64,000 nt of DNA from positions 1-64,000 of the forward strand of contig JAOZHY010000002.1 of the NCBI GenBank assembly GCA_026014595.1, in the 5' to 3' direction. Positions within the stretch are counted from its first letter, which is position 1. Each line of letters begins with the position of its first letter. Under the pieces are notes generated by a model, which was not told where the DNA came from, made no database searches, and saw nothing but the letters and a program-made list of their open reading frames with translations. The translations under genes and the position numbers were made by a program. The DNA is from Candidatus Bathyarchaeota archaeon (lineage in GTDB: Archaea; Thermoproteota; Bathyarchaeia; Bathyarchaeales; Bathycorpusculaceae). Positions 1 through 5,877 of the stretch are shown piece by piece.

Positions 1-1
1 A

Positions 2-289
2 GGCACCACCACAAGCGACACGACCGGCTCGTTCAGCTTCACGTGGACGCCTGACATCCCAGGCGACTTCACCGTGATCGCCACGTTCGCCGGCTCCAAC
101 TCGTACTACGGGTCATGCGCTGAAACACACTTCACCGCGACCGAAGCAGCGACTCCCGCGCCCGTGATTACGCCTCAACCAGGCTTAGCTACGGCGGGAG
201 ACCTGATGATGTACATTGCAGTTGCCATAATCATTATAGTCATCGCAATAGCAATTGCTACGGTTCTGCTGCTCCGGAGACGACCGTAA
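2..289 (+). CDS. C-terminal end of a secreted/surface protein with membrane anchor (5' truncated)
   Basis: The frame is open from the window edge and stops at 289, so only the last 95 residues are seen. The visible part reads as a beta-rich Ig-like repeat (T-G-S-F-S-F-T-W-T-P, then F-T-V-I-A-T-F-A-G), a Thr/Pro/Ala-rich linker, one strongly hydrophobic helix of about 22 residues and an Arg-rich tail (RRRP). This layout is typical of archaeal cell-surface proteins anchored by a C-terminal transmembrane helix, with the bulk outside the cell. An internal ATG is not the real start. The function cannot be told from this end alone. Confidence 0.75.
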   Translation, partial: GTTTSDTTGSFSFTWTPDIPGDFTVIATFAGSNSYYGSCAETHFTATEAATPAPVITPQPGLATAGDLMMYIAVAIIIIVIAIAIATVLLLRRRP

Positions 290-629
290 ACACACTGCAA
301 AACAAAAACAATCTTTCCCCCATTTTTTTGGGTAATAATGCATCAAAGTGCGGAACGGAAATTCCAGCCGAGTCTTGTACATATCCCATCCGATTTTCGC
401 CTAATGGTGGACTTGAACCTCCCCTCATTGCCCTATCACCGTTTATATAAAGGGCTAATAAATGGTTCTGCCCTTAATGCATGTTATGTTTCCATGCGCT
501 GACTGCACTGCCCGCGGCAATCAGCACAACCAAGGCACAACGAAATAAGTTAACTACAAGCCCAAAACACGACCCCCGAAATAAATGTGATAAGCAACGC
601 CCTACAACTTCAAAAACCGCCGAAAAGTG
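290..629. other. Intergenic chromosome left of the integrated element
   Basis: No supported gene. A TATA-like stretch lies near 442-450. Around 400-420 the minus strand resembles a tRNA T-arm, but no acceptor partner is found. The last bases, 628-630, read CCA on the minus strand directly after the tRNA-Cys acceptor remnant, so they are the old chromosomal 3' end of the target tRNA gene. Confidence 0.6.
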
Positions 630-663
630 GAGCTGGGGATGGGAATTGAACCCATATAGAGCA
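630..663. repeat. attL: left 34-bp attachment repeat (tRNA-Cys 3' half)
   Basis: Matches 5486-5519 at 33 of 34 positions; the difference is at 655. On the minus strand it is the variable region, T-arm and 3' acceptor strand of tRNA-Cys. The flanking chromosome at 628-630 completes CCA, marking this as the original chromosomal 3' end displaced by integration. Confidence 0.88.
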
Positions 664-697
664 TCTTATCCTTATCTTCATTGTTTACGTTACTCAT
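630..697 (-). pseudogene. int(N): detached 5' end of the integrase gene
   Basis: On the minus strand an ATG at 697-695 opens a frame reading MSNVNNEDKDK, then runs into the attachment repeat in the same frame that the integrase uses at the right end (LY-x-GSIPIPS). Joining this piece through the 34-bp core to 5486 gives a continuous integrase of 321 codons. The upstream frame closes at a TGA, and no other start codon lies between. This is the SSV-type arrangement, where attP lies inside the integrase gene and integration separates the promoter and first codons from the rest. Confidence 0.8.
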
Positions 698-807
698 TCT
701 TAACCACTGGAGAAAACTTAGACACTGTACGCTTATTAATCATGTGAAACTATCTTCTATAAAACATTTATACTTGTACGTGGTATTCCATTACTGAGGT
801 GATAGCT

Positions 808-1068
808 ATGGATGAGGATGAATATACAATTGAGGCAGTTACTTCTCCTTTACCAATTGTTAAACGTTCGAGTGCTGTATATTCAAAGATTATTAACGAT
901 GTGAGTAAGAGACCATCTGGAATCTATAAGATTACTGTTCCATCTAAGAAGACATCTACTCTCTATCAAGCATTAGCTAAATTGGTTCGTAGCCGTACTG
1001 ACGTTAAATTACACAAAGTTTCTGGAATTGTGTATTTAGAAAAAATAGATAAACCATTTAAGAAATAA
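808..1068 (+). CDS. Small basic element protein, 86 aa, unknown
   Basis: Not recognised. Start chosen at ATG 808, 4 nt after a good ribosome site (GAGGTGAT, 796-803); a GTG at 799 overlaps that site. The product has an acidic N-terminus (MDEDEY), then a Lys/Arg-rich alternating beta-like body and a basic tail (KPFKK), with no Cys. A TATA-like TTTATACTT lies at 766-774. It is the first plus-strand gene of the element and is followed by a T-rich stretch that may end its transcript. A DNA-binding role is possible from charge alone, but this is a guess. Confidence 0.65.
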   Translation: MDEDEYTIEAVTSPLPIVKRSSAVYSKIINDVSKRPSGIYKITVPSKKTSTLYQALAKLVRSRTDVKLHKVSGIVYLEKIDKPFKK

Positions 1069-1161
1069 TACTTCTCTTCTTTTTCTTTCATTCTATAAAG
1101 TCCATAATCCTTTTATACTCTCTAAATATGTTTTTATATGTACATGACTGGCTATCATGTA

Positions 1162-1186
1162 TGAGGAGTTTTTTATACTCCCCTCT
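1162..1186 (+). promoter_or_regulatory. Promoter/hairpin ahead of the zinc-finger operon
   Basis: AT-rich TATA-like sequence at about 1126-1142 is followed by an imperfect hairpin: GAGGAGT at 1163-1169 faces ACTCCCCTC at 1077+100 to 1185, with two bulged C bases. It sits just before the first operon gene at 1214. It may be a leader hairpin or the terminator of the gene ending at 1068. Confidence 0.35.
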
Positions 1187-1213
1187 ATAGCGCTGTAGTG
1201 TTGGGGTAAAACA

Positions 1214-1345
1214 ATGCTGTGTAAAGAATGTCGTTCAATGATGGTCTTTCGTACTGTACAGAATTACAAAGTAGAATTAACCGTATTCGGTAAACCGATA
1301 CAGTACGACGTTACTCCAGTTGATAAGGGAGCATTGTTATGTTAG
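1214..1345 (+). CDS. Micro-protein with single CxxC knuckle, 43 aa
   Basis: ATG at 1214 has a GGGGT ribosome site 7 nt upstream. The product begins M-L-C-K-E-C, a single CxxC pair, then a beta-like stretch (YKVELTVFGKP), and ends L-L-C. A lone CxxC could bind metal only as a dimer or together with the terminal Cys. It overlaps the next small frame by 7 nt (stop 1343-1345, next ATG 1339), which suggests coupled translation. Function unknown. It is the first member of the Cys-rich operon. Confidence 0.5.
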   Translation: MLCKECRSMMVFRTVQNYKVELTVFGKPIQYDVTPVDKGALLC

Positions 1346-1428
1346 AAATTATGTATATACGGTTACTTTATCTCCCTTGTACTGTTACTGTGCTGTTAGT
1401 GTATTTTATAAATGTGTTGTTGGTGTAG
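1339..1428 (+). CDS. Possible single-pass membrane micropeptide, 29 aa
   Basis: An ATG overlapping the previous stop opens a 29-residue frame that is almost wholly hydrophobic (about 20 of Leu, Val, Ile, Tyr, Phe, Thr), enough for one transmembrane helix. It ends 14 nt before the next gene. No separate ribosome site is visible, so it would rely on coupling to the upstream gene. It may be chance, but its place inside a tightly packed operon favours a real gene. Confidence 0.35.
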   Translation: MLEIMYIRLLYLPCTVTVLLVYFINVLLV

Positions 1429-1442
1429 CGGAGGCTATGTGA

Positions 1443-1733
1443 ATGGAAATAGTGACTATACGTAAGGAAGGGGTGTTGTGCAGTGTGTGTCTTGAGCCTA
1501 TTAATGTGGATGGTGAAGCATTCAAATTCTTTAATAGGAATGTGCCTTATGATGTTCCGTTAAGAGCTGGTCATATAAGAATCGGTAATAACTGTAGAAT
1601 ACATTTCAGACATCTTGATTGTCAATATAAGTTGAAGCCTCATAAAGACAGTTTTGAAGACTATATTAAGAACATTAAGTTTCAGATAGAGATGACGAAG
1701 AACAAGAAGAAGTTTAAGGAAGGTAAGTTATGA
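1443..1733 (+). CDS. RING-H2-like zinc-binding protein, 96 aa
   Basis: ATG 1443 follows a GGAGG ribosome site (about 1431-1435). Candidate metal ligands are C13 and C16 (C-x2-C), then C51-x2-H54-x2-H57-x2-C60. These match the spacing of the first six ligands of a RING-H2 finger. The final C-x2-C pair of a full RING is missing; the C-terminus is a Lys-rich helix. It could therefore be a divergent RING-like or other treble-clef fold. The stop overlaps the next ATG (ATGA at 1730-1733). No function can be assigned; a DNA-binding or regulatory role is only a guess from the fold class and context. Confidence 0.65.
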   Translation: MEIVTIRKEGVLCSVCLEPINVDGEAFKFFNRNVPYDVPLRAGHIRIGNNCRIHFRHLDCQYKLKPHKDSFEDYIKNIKFQIEMTKNKKKFKEGKL

Positions 1734-1903
1734 GAACGAGTAACGATAGTGTTTTAGTTTATGGAGTATGTACCAGAGGTAAATGTAATTATTGCGGTAA
1801 GACCAGTGATGAAGTGTATGTAGAAACTCCTAATAGACGTGTCTGTATGGAATGCATAAGAAAAGGCGTAATAGAGTATCATGAGAGAAGGTGTAGTAAA
1901 TGA
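1730..1903 (+). CDS. Zinc-ribbon micro-protein, 57 aa
   Basis: ATG at 1730 overlaps the previous stop by 4 nt and its own stop overlaps the next start by 4 nt (ATGA at 1900-1903), so three genes in a row are translationally coupled. Cys residues occur as C14, C19-x2-C22 and C39-x2-C42, with C55 near the end. C19/C22 with C39/C42 form a standard two-knuckle zinc ribbon. The rest is basic. Function unknown. Confidence 0.6.
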   Translation: MRTSNDSVLVYGVCTRGKCNYCGKTSDEVYVETPNRRVCMECIRKGVIEYHERRCSK

Positions 1904-2280
1904 ACTGGAAGAACATAAAACACATTAAGAAAAGCAAGACTGAACACATATGTTTGGTATGTAAAAAGAATATTCCAGTAGGCTCATCATACATTTATAA
2001 GCCGTATATACCAGACAACATAACAGATGTTTTATTGGAATTGGGATTTAATAGCACATGGTACGATGACAAATACGGTTACGGAATACAATACGTTGGC
2101 ATACCATTATGCAGTGAGTCGTGTTTACATGAAGCTAAACTGTTAAGTAGAGAGTATCCGAGAAGATGGAAGGAAATGTTACAACCACTTATAAACAGTA
2201 AGTATGAATCTTTAAAAAGGATTAGTGTTGAGAGAGGAATATGGAATGAAGGAAGAAAGACGATGTCTATACTGCGGTAG
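1900..2280 (+). CDS. Zinc-finger protein, 126 aa, unknown
   Basis: Starts in the ATGA overlap with the previous gene. Near the N-terminus is C-L-V-C (C-x2-C) in a Lys-rich setting, and about 50 residues later C-S-E-S-C (C-x3-C). Together they could coordinate one zinc ion. A Tyr/Gly-rich loop lies between them. The C-terminal third is a charged helix. It overlaps the next micro-gene (start 2246) in another frame. No family recognised. Confidence 0.6.
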   Translation: MNWKNIKHIKKSKTEHICLVCKKNIPVGSSYIYKPYIPDNITDVLLELGFNSTWYDDKYGYGIQYVGIPLCSESCLHEAKLLSREYPRRWKEMLQPLINSKYESLKRISVERGIWNEGRKTMSILR

Positions 2281-2395
2281 AAAGTTTACAGTTAACAATA
2301 TGAGCAAACGTAAACTATACTGTGACCGTGTTTGTGGAGATAGATACAGGGATAGACTACGTGATTTAAAGCAAATAGCAAAGGCTGTAGCATGA
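2246..2395 (+). CDS. Zinc-ribbon micro-protein of C-x2-C...C-x3-C type, 49 aa
   Basis: ATG 2246 begins inside the 3' end of the previous gene. The protein holds RCLYCGRKF, then Y-C-D-R-V-C, giving C-x2-C-x14-C-x3-C, followed by a basic Arg-rich helix (RYRDRLRDL). This pattern is common in small phage and plasmid zinc proteins that bind DNA. A 35-bp overlap with the preceding gene is unusual but both frames are well formed. A decayed copy of this gene appears near 4341-4425. Confidence 0.6.
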   Translation: MKEERRCLYCGRKFTVNNMSKRKLYCDRVCGDRYRDRLRDLKQIAKAVA

Positions 2396-2416
2396 TGGTG
2401 ATGGAGGTGAAAACGT

Positions 2417-3352
2417 ATGACTGAAGTAAAGCGTATAGAAGATGATTTTAAACAACGTATTGGAAGGGACATTACTAAAGAGGATTATAAGAAGCTCTAT
2501 GAAACGTTTCCAAACATTGGTGATACTGGAATAACCCAATACGAATATGAAGAGTTTATGCGTAGAGAATACCAGAAAGAGATTGAGGCTAAACTATCAG
2601 AGGCTAAAATACAACGTGAGTATGAACTAGCTGAAAAGGCTAAGTTAGCTAAATTGAAGATTGAGGAAGAACAGTTAGCAATACAAGCTGAGAATAGACA
2701 ACGGGAGATGTATAAAAAAATGGAATTACATGGAGCACCTAAAGAATTCATTGATATGCTTAATGACGCAGAGAAAATACAAAGCAGAATCAATAACTAT
2801 AGGCGTTATGGAACAACTGATGACCTTAAGAAGATTAAGGAATTAGAAGGGAAGATAGCAGAGCTTAAGAGTGAAATGTTAAAGTTGCCGTTTAAAGGAT
2901 ATAGCATGGAATTCAAGCCTGTAACTACGTACATGAGTGTAGCCAATCCTGAACATATGTTATTGAAAGATGATAAAGGAAATTGGTATCTAAAAGGGTA
3001 CGATAAATATTATAAGGTCATAGAAGAGAATGGAAAATTGAAAGCAGTAAACAAACTTACGTTAGAGACGGTGTTTAATACTCCAGAGGTAGTTAATGAG
3101 GAACATGACATAATTTTATTGACTGAAGAAGAATTAAAAGCTAAAGAAGAGCAAGAGAGACAGGAGAAACTTAGACGTATAGAGCAGAAGAAGAAAGAGC
3201 AAGAAGCAAAAGCTACTTGGGTATGTGACGTATGCAAGACTGAAAATAAGATGGATGCTACTGTATGTGTTAGATGCAATATACCCAGAAAAGATGTACC
3301 ACAAGGACAGAAGCAACAGCATGACTCATTGATTAAGAAACTGTTTAAATAA
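2417..3352 (+). CDS. Coiled-coil protein with C-terminal RanBP2-type zinc finger, 311 aa
   Basis: The largest element gene apart from the integrase. ATG 2417 has a strong ribosome site (GGAGGTGA, 2403-2410). Residues 30-110 form a long charged coiled coil, rich in Glu, Lys and Ala. The middle (about 160-235) is globular. A second charged helix (KAKEEQERQEKLRRIEQKK) leads to a RanBP2-type finger: W-x-C-x2-C-x3-N-x6-C-x2-C, reading WVCDVC...N...CVRC. In eukaryotes this finger binds ubiquitin or single-stranded RNA; here nucleic-acid binding is the simpler inference. It may be a structural or scaffold protein. No replication or packaging motif is seen. Confidence 0.75.
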   Translation: MTEVKRIEDDFKQRIGRDITKEDYKKLYETFPNIGDTGITQYEYEEFMRREYQKEIEAKLSEAKIQREYELAEKAKLAKLKIEEEQLAIQAENRQREMYKKMELHGAPKEFIDMLNDAEKIQSRINNYRRYGTTDDLKKIKELEGKIAELKSEMLKLPFKGYSMEFKPVTTYMSVANPEHMLLKDDKGNWYLKGYDKYYKVIEENGKLKAVNKLTLETVFNTPEVVNEEHDIILLTEEELKAKEEQERQEKLRRIEQKKKEQEAKATWVCDVCKTENKMDATVCVRCNIPRKDVPQGQKQQHDSLIKKLFK

Positions 3353-3358
3353 TAAGAG

Positions 3359-3724
3359 ATGGTAAAAACGAGACAGTGTTTAATATGTAAAAGGTTTCTA
3401 CCTAAAGGTGGAAAGAAATACTGTAAAGACCATAACAGAAATAACCCTTTAAGACGTTACGCATTTGGAAAGACAGTATCAGCTTTTGAACCTCATAAAT
3501 TCTTTAGAAAGATTAATCATTATAAACGTAGAGGAAGAAAAAGAATACCTAAATCTAAACGGTATATTGAGGTTAAAGTAGCAAATATGCATCGTGCTTT
3601 AATTATGAGACATAAGCATAGACCAGAAACAGAGTATAGACCAGAGAATAGACCTTACAGTAAATACAAAGATATGTTGCAGAAGAAGTATCCACATGCA
3701 GAGATTGTTTACATATTTCCATAA
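3359..3724 (+). CDS. Basic zinc-knuckle protein, 121 aa
   Basis: Starts at ATG 3359, 6 nt after the previous stop, with AAGAG as a weak ribosome site. The N-terminus carries CLICKRFLPKGGKKYCKDH, that is C-x2-C-x10-C-x2-H, a compact zinc knuckle. The rest is very basic (RRGRKRIPKSKRY and RHKHRPETEY) and ends in a short hydrophobic strand. The charge suggests nucleic-acid binding. It is the last gene of the operon. No family recognised. Confidence 0.65.
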   Translation: MVKTRQCLICKRFLPKGGKKYCKDHNRNNPLRRYAFGKTVSAFEPHKFFRKINHYKRRGRKRIPKSKRYIEVKVANMHRALIMRHKHRPETEYRPENRPYSKYKDMLQKKYPHAEIVYIFP

Positions 3725-3801
3725 TGATAACTTATATTTAAATATCGTTTCGTTATACCATAAGAAAGATAACGCTACGCTACGTTCCCCTCTGTCACTA
3801 C

Positions 3802-3817
3802 GCTACGCTAGAATAAT
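3802..3817 (+). repeat. Inverted repeat, left arm (16 bp)
   Basis: GCTACGCTAGAATAAT here is the exact reverse complement of 4572-4587. The arm overlaps a tandem GCTACGCTA motif that also occurs about 30 bp upstream. Confidence 0.8.
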
Positions 3818-3937
3818 AACAGGAATAATAGTGTGGAATTAACTAAGTTTTCCATATAAAGAAAGATAAGACGTAAAGACCATTAACAACATTGTCCTAA
3901 TTAGGTCAAGTAGTAATCTTTAACAAAAATTAAGTTT

Positions 3938-3975
3938 CCTAGAGTCCTAGAGTATGGTCCTAGAGTCCCTAGAGG
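3938..3975 (+). repeat. CCTAGAG iteron cluster, four copies
   Basis: CCTAGAGT at 3938-3945, 3946-3953 and 3959-3966, and CTAGAGG at the end of 3968-3975. Short tandem iterons of this kind often bind a replication or partition protein; which protein is unknown here. Confidence 0.6.
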
Positions 3976-4340
3976 AATCCATGATGATGATGTAATGGTG
4001 ACCAGAGTAATAGTACGGGTCATTATTTCACACATCCATTATCACAGATTACATGTACAGACTAAGTGTATGCTATATGGTTAATATGTTCTTCTCATAA
4101 ACACTTTATTCATTGAAAAAATGCTAAGTTTCCTTAATCACTTTCACGAAATAACAACAGTAGCTAACAATGGACATTTTCGTCAGTCTTTATATGAGGC
4201 GTTGATATTCCACGTATTGAAGCAGTAAAAGACATTCTAATCTCTAAGCTAATAGGTTATTTCAGTAAAAGAGGAATAATCCATTGAGAACATTCTGTTG
4301 AATAGAGCAATAAAACTTAGAGAAAATTAACAACTTGTAA

Positions 4341-4425
4341 ACGTGAACAATGTTATGATTAAAAGAAACTGTACTGTGACCGTACTCTGGAATAGACTGA
4401 ATAGAGAGCTTCTTTAAGCAATTGT
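4341..4425 (+). pseudogene. Decayed copy of the 2246 zinc-ribbon gene
   Basis: The 18 nt at 4366-4383 match 2312-2329 at 17 positions, and flanking bases (AACAAT before, AATAGACT and TTAAGCAA after) align loosely with the same gene. The frame is broken, so this reads as the relic of a second gene copy. Confidence 0.4.
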
Positions 4426-4571
4426 GAAATATTTAACAAAGATTCCACGTGTACACAGCATCTACAGTTCAGCAATACTGGCTCAGTAAAAGAATTCTTA
4501 AAATATCCAGAATCAATGCTTAAAACGACATGGCTTAACAGGGTACTTTATAAAAAAAATAATAAAAAATA

Positions 4572-4587
4572 ATTATTCTAGCGTAGC
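4572..4587 (-). repeat. Inverted repeat, right arm (16 bp)
   Basis: Exact reverse complement of 3802-3817. It ends immediately before the stop codon of the integrase, so the pair frames the whole non-coding block. Confidence 0.8.
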
Positions 4588-5553
4588 TTACTTTCTCTTT
4601 CTAAATAGTTTGTATCCTTCCATGTCACAGACGTATTCATACCCAGATTCAATAAGAGCAGATGCTTCAGTAACAGTCTTAGCAATCTTACAGACGTACT
4701 CATCATTCTTAAACTCTACCAGATGCGTATAGACCAAAGTATTCTTAATGTTCCTATGTCCTAACAGGTTCATAACGTACAGAATGTCCTTACTCTTAGC
4801 ATACTCCATTGTAGCTTTATAGTGACGTAAAGATTTCCATGTGATAGATGCGATCATAGGGTTACAGAGTGCATGGGAGACATTCTTCTTTTCTCTTATG
4901 AACCAGTTACGTAAAGACTCTATTCTAACATTAACGTTACTTTTGAATACATAGTCAGATGTACGTGGTAATGTACTCAGTAAACCAATCAGTTGATTAG
5001 AAACTTTAAGTCTTCTTGCATTACTTCCCTTCTCTGGATTATTGACAGTAACATAACAATTCTGGAAGTCTATATCTATCCACTTAAGATTGAATACTTC
5101 TCCAGATCTAGCTCCAGTTTCATATATTGCCCTTGTGAATATTCTAAGTTTCCTTGGTAAAGCAGACAGTAACGATTCAATGTCTTTCTCCAATGGTATA
5201 AACGGTAACTTATCTGTTCTCTTATACCTCGGTTTTATCAATGGAATCTTAGCGTAATTACAGTAGTTAGCATAGACATCTATCATTACCTCTTTTCTAC
5301 CATCACTTACATGGAGATTAGCAATGTAGCCCAGTACACTCTCAGAATCTTTAATGTTACAGTGCTTCATTAACTGTTTAAGAATCTTAGCGTAATTCTG
5401 GACAATGGTAGTTTCTTTATACCCTCTTTTCTTCAGTGACCACAGAAACTCTGTTATTCCACTGGAGTATAGGGATTCAGTATTAGAGCTGGGGATGGGA
5501 ATTGAACCCACATAGAGCAGCTCTGCAGGCTGCCGCCTGAACCGTTCGGCCAC
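4588..5553 (-). CDS. int(C): SSV-type tyrosine recombinase, main part
   Basis: Catalyses integration and excision at tRNA-Cys. The catalytic part is complete: the first Arg in TGARSGEVFNL, the box II segment SLRHYKATMEY, then LLGHRNIKNTLVYTHL with the Tyr nucleophile. Residues about 12-23 (LLYVGSIPIPSS) are the translation of the tRNA 3' half, so attP lies inside the gene. The listed GTG start at 5553 sits in the tRNA gene and was created by integration; the native start is the ATG at 697-695 at the other end. The gene now has no promoter of its own beyond the tRNA gene, which is read in the same direction, so read-through could still express it. Confidence 0.88.
   Translation of the reverse strand: MAERFRRQPAELLYVGSIPIPSSNTESLYSSGITEFLWSLKKRGYKETTIVQNYAKILKQLMKHCNIKDSESVLGYIANLHVSDGRKEVMIDVYANYCNYAKIPLIKPRYKRTDKLPFIPLEKDIESLLSALPRKLRIFTRAIYETGARSGEVFNLKWIDIDFQNCYVTVNNPEKGSNARRLKVSNQLIGLLSTLPRTSDYVFKSNVNVRIESLRNWFIREKKNVSHALCNPMIASITWKSLRHYKATMEYAKSKDILYVMNLLGHRNIKNTLVYTHLVEFKNDEYVCKIAKTVTEASALIESGYEYVCDMEGYKLFRKRK
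5486..5519. repeat. attR: right 34-bp attachment repeat
   Basis: Forms the 3' half of the restored tRNA-Cys and also codes residues of the integrase. After the discriminator base it reads C-T-A instead of CCA, showing that the 3' end was supplied by the element. Confidence 0.88.
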
Positions 5554-5559
5554 CCCAGC
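5487..5559 (-). tRNA. tRNA-Cys (GCA)
   Basis: 73 nt with a full cloverleaf: 7-bp acceptor GCTGGGG/CCCCAGC, anticodon stem GCAGC/GCTGC with loop CTGCAGA giving GCA, T-arm loop TTCAATT, and discriminator U as expected for Cys. The T-stem base pair 49-65 is G-U here but A-U in the displaced copy at 630-663. CCA is not encoded. AT-rich TATA-like sequence lies near 5585-5595 on the minus strand. Confidence 0.93.
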
Positions 5560-5677
5560 AAGGTGACATTAGGGTTAAGACTGAAATAAAAATATTGTTG
5601 ACTACCTCTTCATGTTTCAGCAGCGCCTATATTCTTTTCTACTCAATTCGCCTGTTTCTTCCTAAAACAAAAAATGG

Positions 5678-5730
5678 CCTATTTGGAGCCTATTAGTGGT
5701 TGGTTGCAGGAACCTATAGAGGGGAGGGGT
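5678..5730 (+). repeat. Conserved 53-nt element, copy A (candidate structured RNA)
   Basis: Aligns without gaps to 10878-10930 with 42 of 53 identical, including a block of 13 identical bases (CCTATTTGGAGCC). A small hairpin (GGTT at 5698-5701 with AACC at 5711-5714) is kept in both copies with one compensatory change. It lies upstream of a gene in each case. Confidence 0.6.
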
Positions 5731-5832
5731 CGCTATTGGCGCCGAAAACAGCCAAAACCATGCAGAAAACAGCAGAGGAGCGGATAGATAAAAGTGACCA
5801 GTGTCAACTCGCTTGTTTCTATGTGCGGTGAG

Positions 5833-5841
5833 GTTATATAC
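5833..5841 (+). promoter_or_regulatory. TATA box of the flavodoxin pair
   Basis: GTTATATAC lies about 25-30 nt upstream of the likely transcription start and 37 nt upstream of the chosen start codon. Confidence 0.5.
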
Positions 5842-5877
5842 TGTGCGGATGTTTAAGATATGGTAGGGTGATTGGGT

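Larger units (their letters stand above)
3725..4587. other. Non-coding block of the element: iterons, inverted repeat, decayed gene
   Basis: About 860 bp without a convincing gene. The left part holds GCTACGCTA-type copies (around 3768-3783 and 3796-3811) and four copies of CCTAGAGT/G. A perfect 16-bp inverted repeat frames 3802-4587. The middle is AT-rich with frequent stops, and 4341-4425 resembles a broken copy of the gene at 2246. This is the likeliest place for an origin of replication in the circular form. Confidence 0.55.
630..5519. mobile_element. Integrated mini-element in tRNA-Cys, SSV-type integrase, about 4.86 kb
   Basis: Two 34-bp direct repeats (630-663 and 5486-5519, differing only at 655/5511) copy the 3' half of the tRNA-Cys gene and bound an AT-rich stretch whose codon use (many ATA, AGA, TTA) differs from the GC-richer chromosome. 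Inside are an integrase at the right end, an operon of small Cys-rich proteins on the plus strand, and a non-coding block with iterons. No replication, capsid or conjugation gene is recognisable, so it may be a cryptic plasmid, a satellite or a virus with unfamiliar proteins. Joining the ends in circular form restores an intact integrase frame. Confidence 0.88.
5560..5877. other. Intergenic region with repeat element A and flavodoxin promoter
   Basis: Holds the tRNA-Cys promoter on the minus strand, the 53-nt repeat at 5678-5730, and a TATA box at 5833-5841. A short frame beginning at 5674 (M-A-Y-L-E-P) runs through the repeat but shows no codon-type conservation. Confidence 0.5.

Noticed and set aside
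385-430. tRNA T-arm-like sequence on the minus strand
   Set aside because: GGTTCAAGTCCACC looks like a T-loop, but the T-stem has a mismatch and no 5' acceptor strand or anticodon arm is found upstream.
3979-4000. ATGATGATG run resembling a C box of a C/D guide RNA
   Set aside because: No matching D box at the proper distance and no second box pair.
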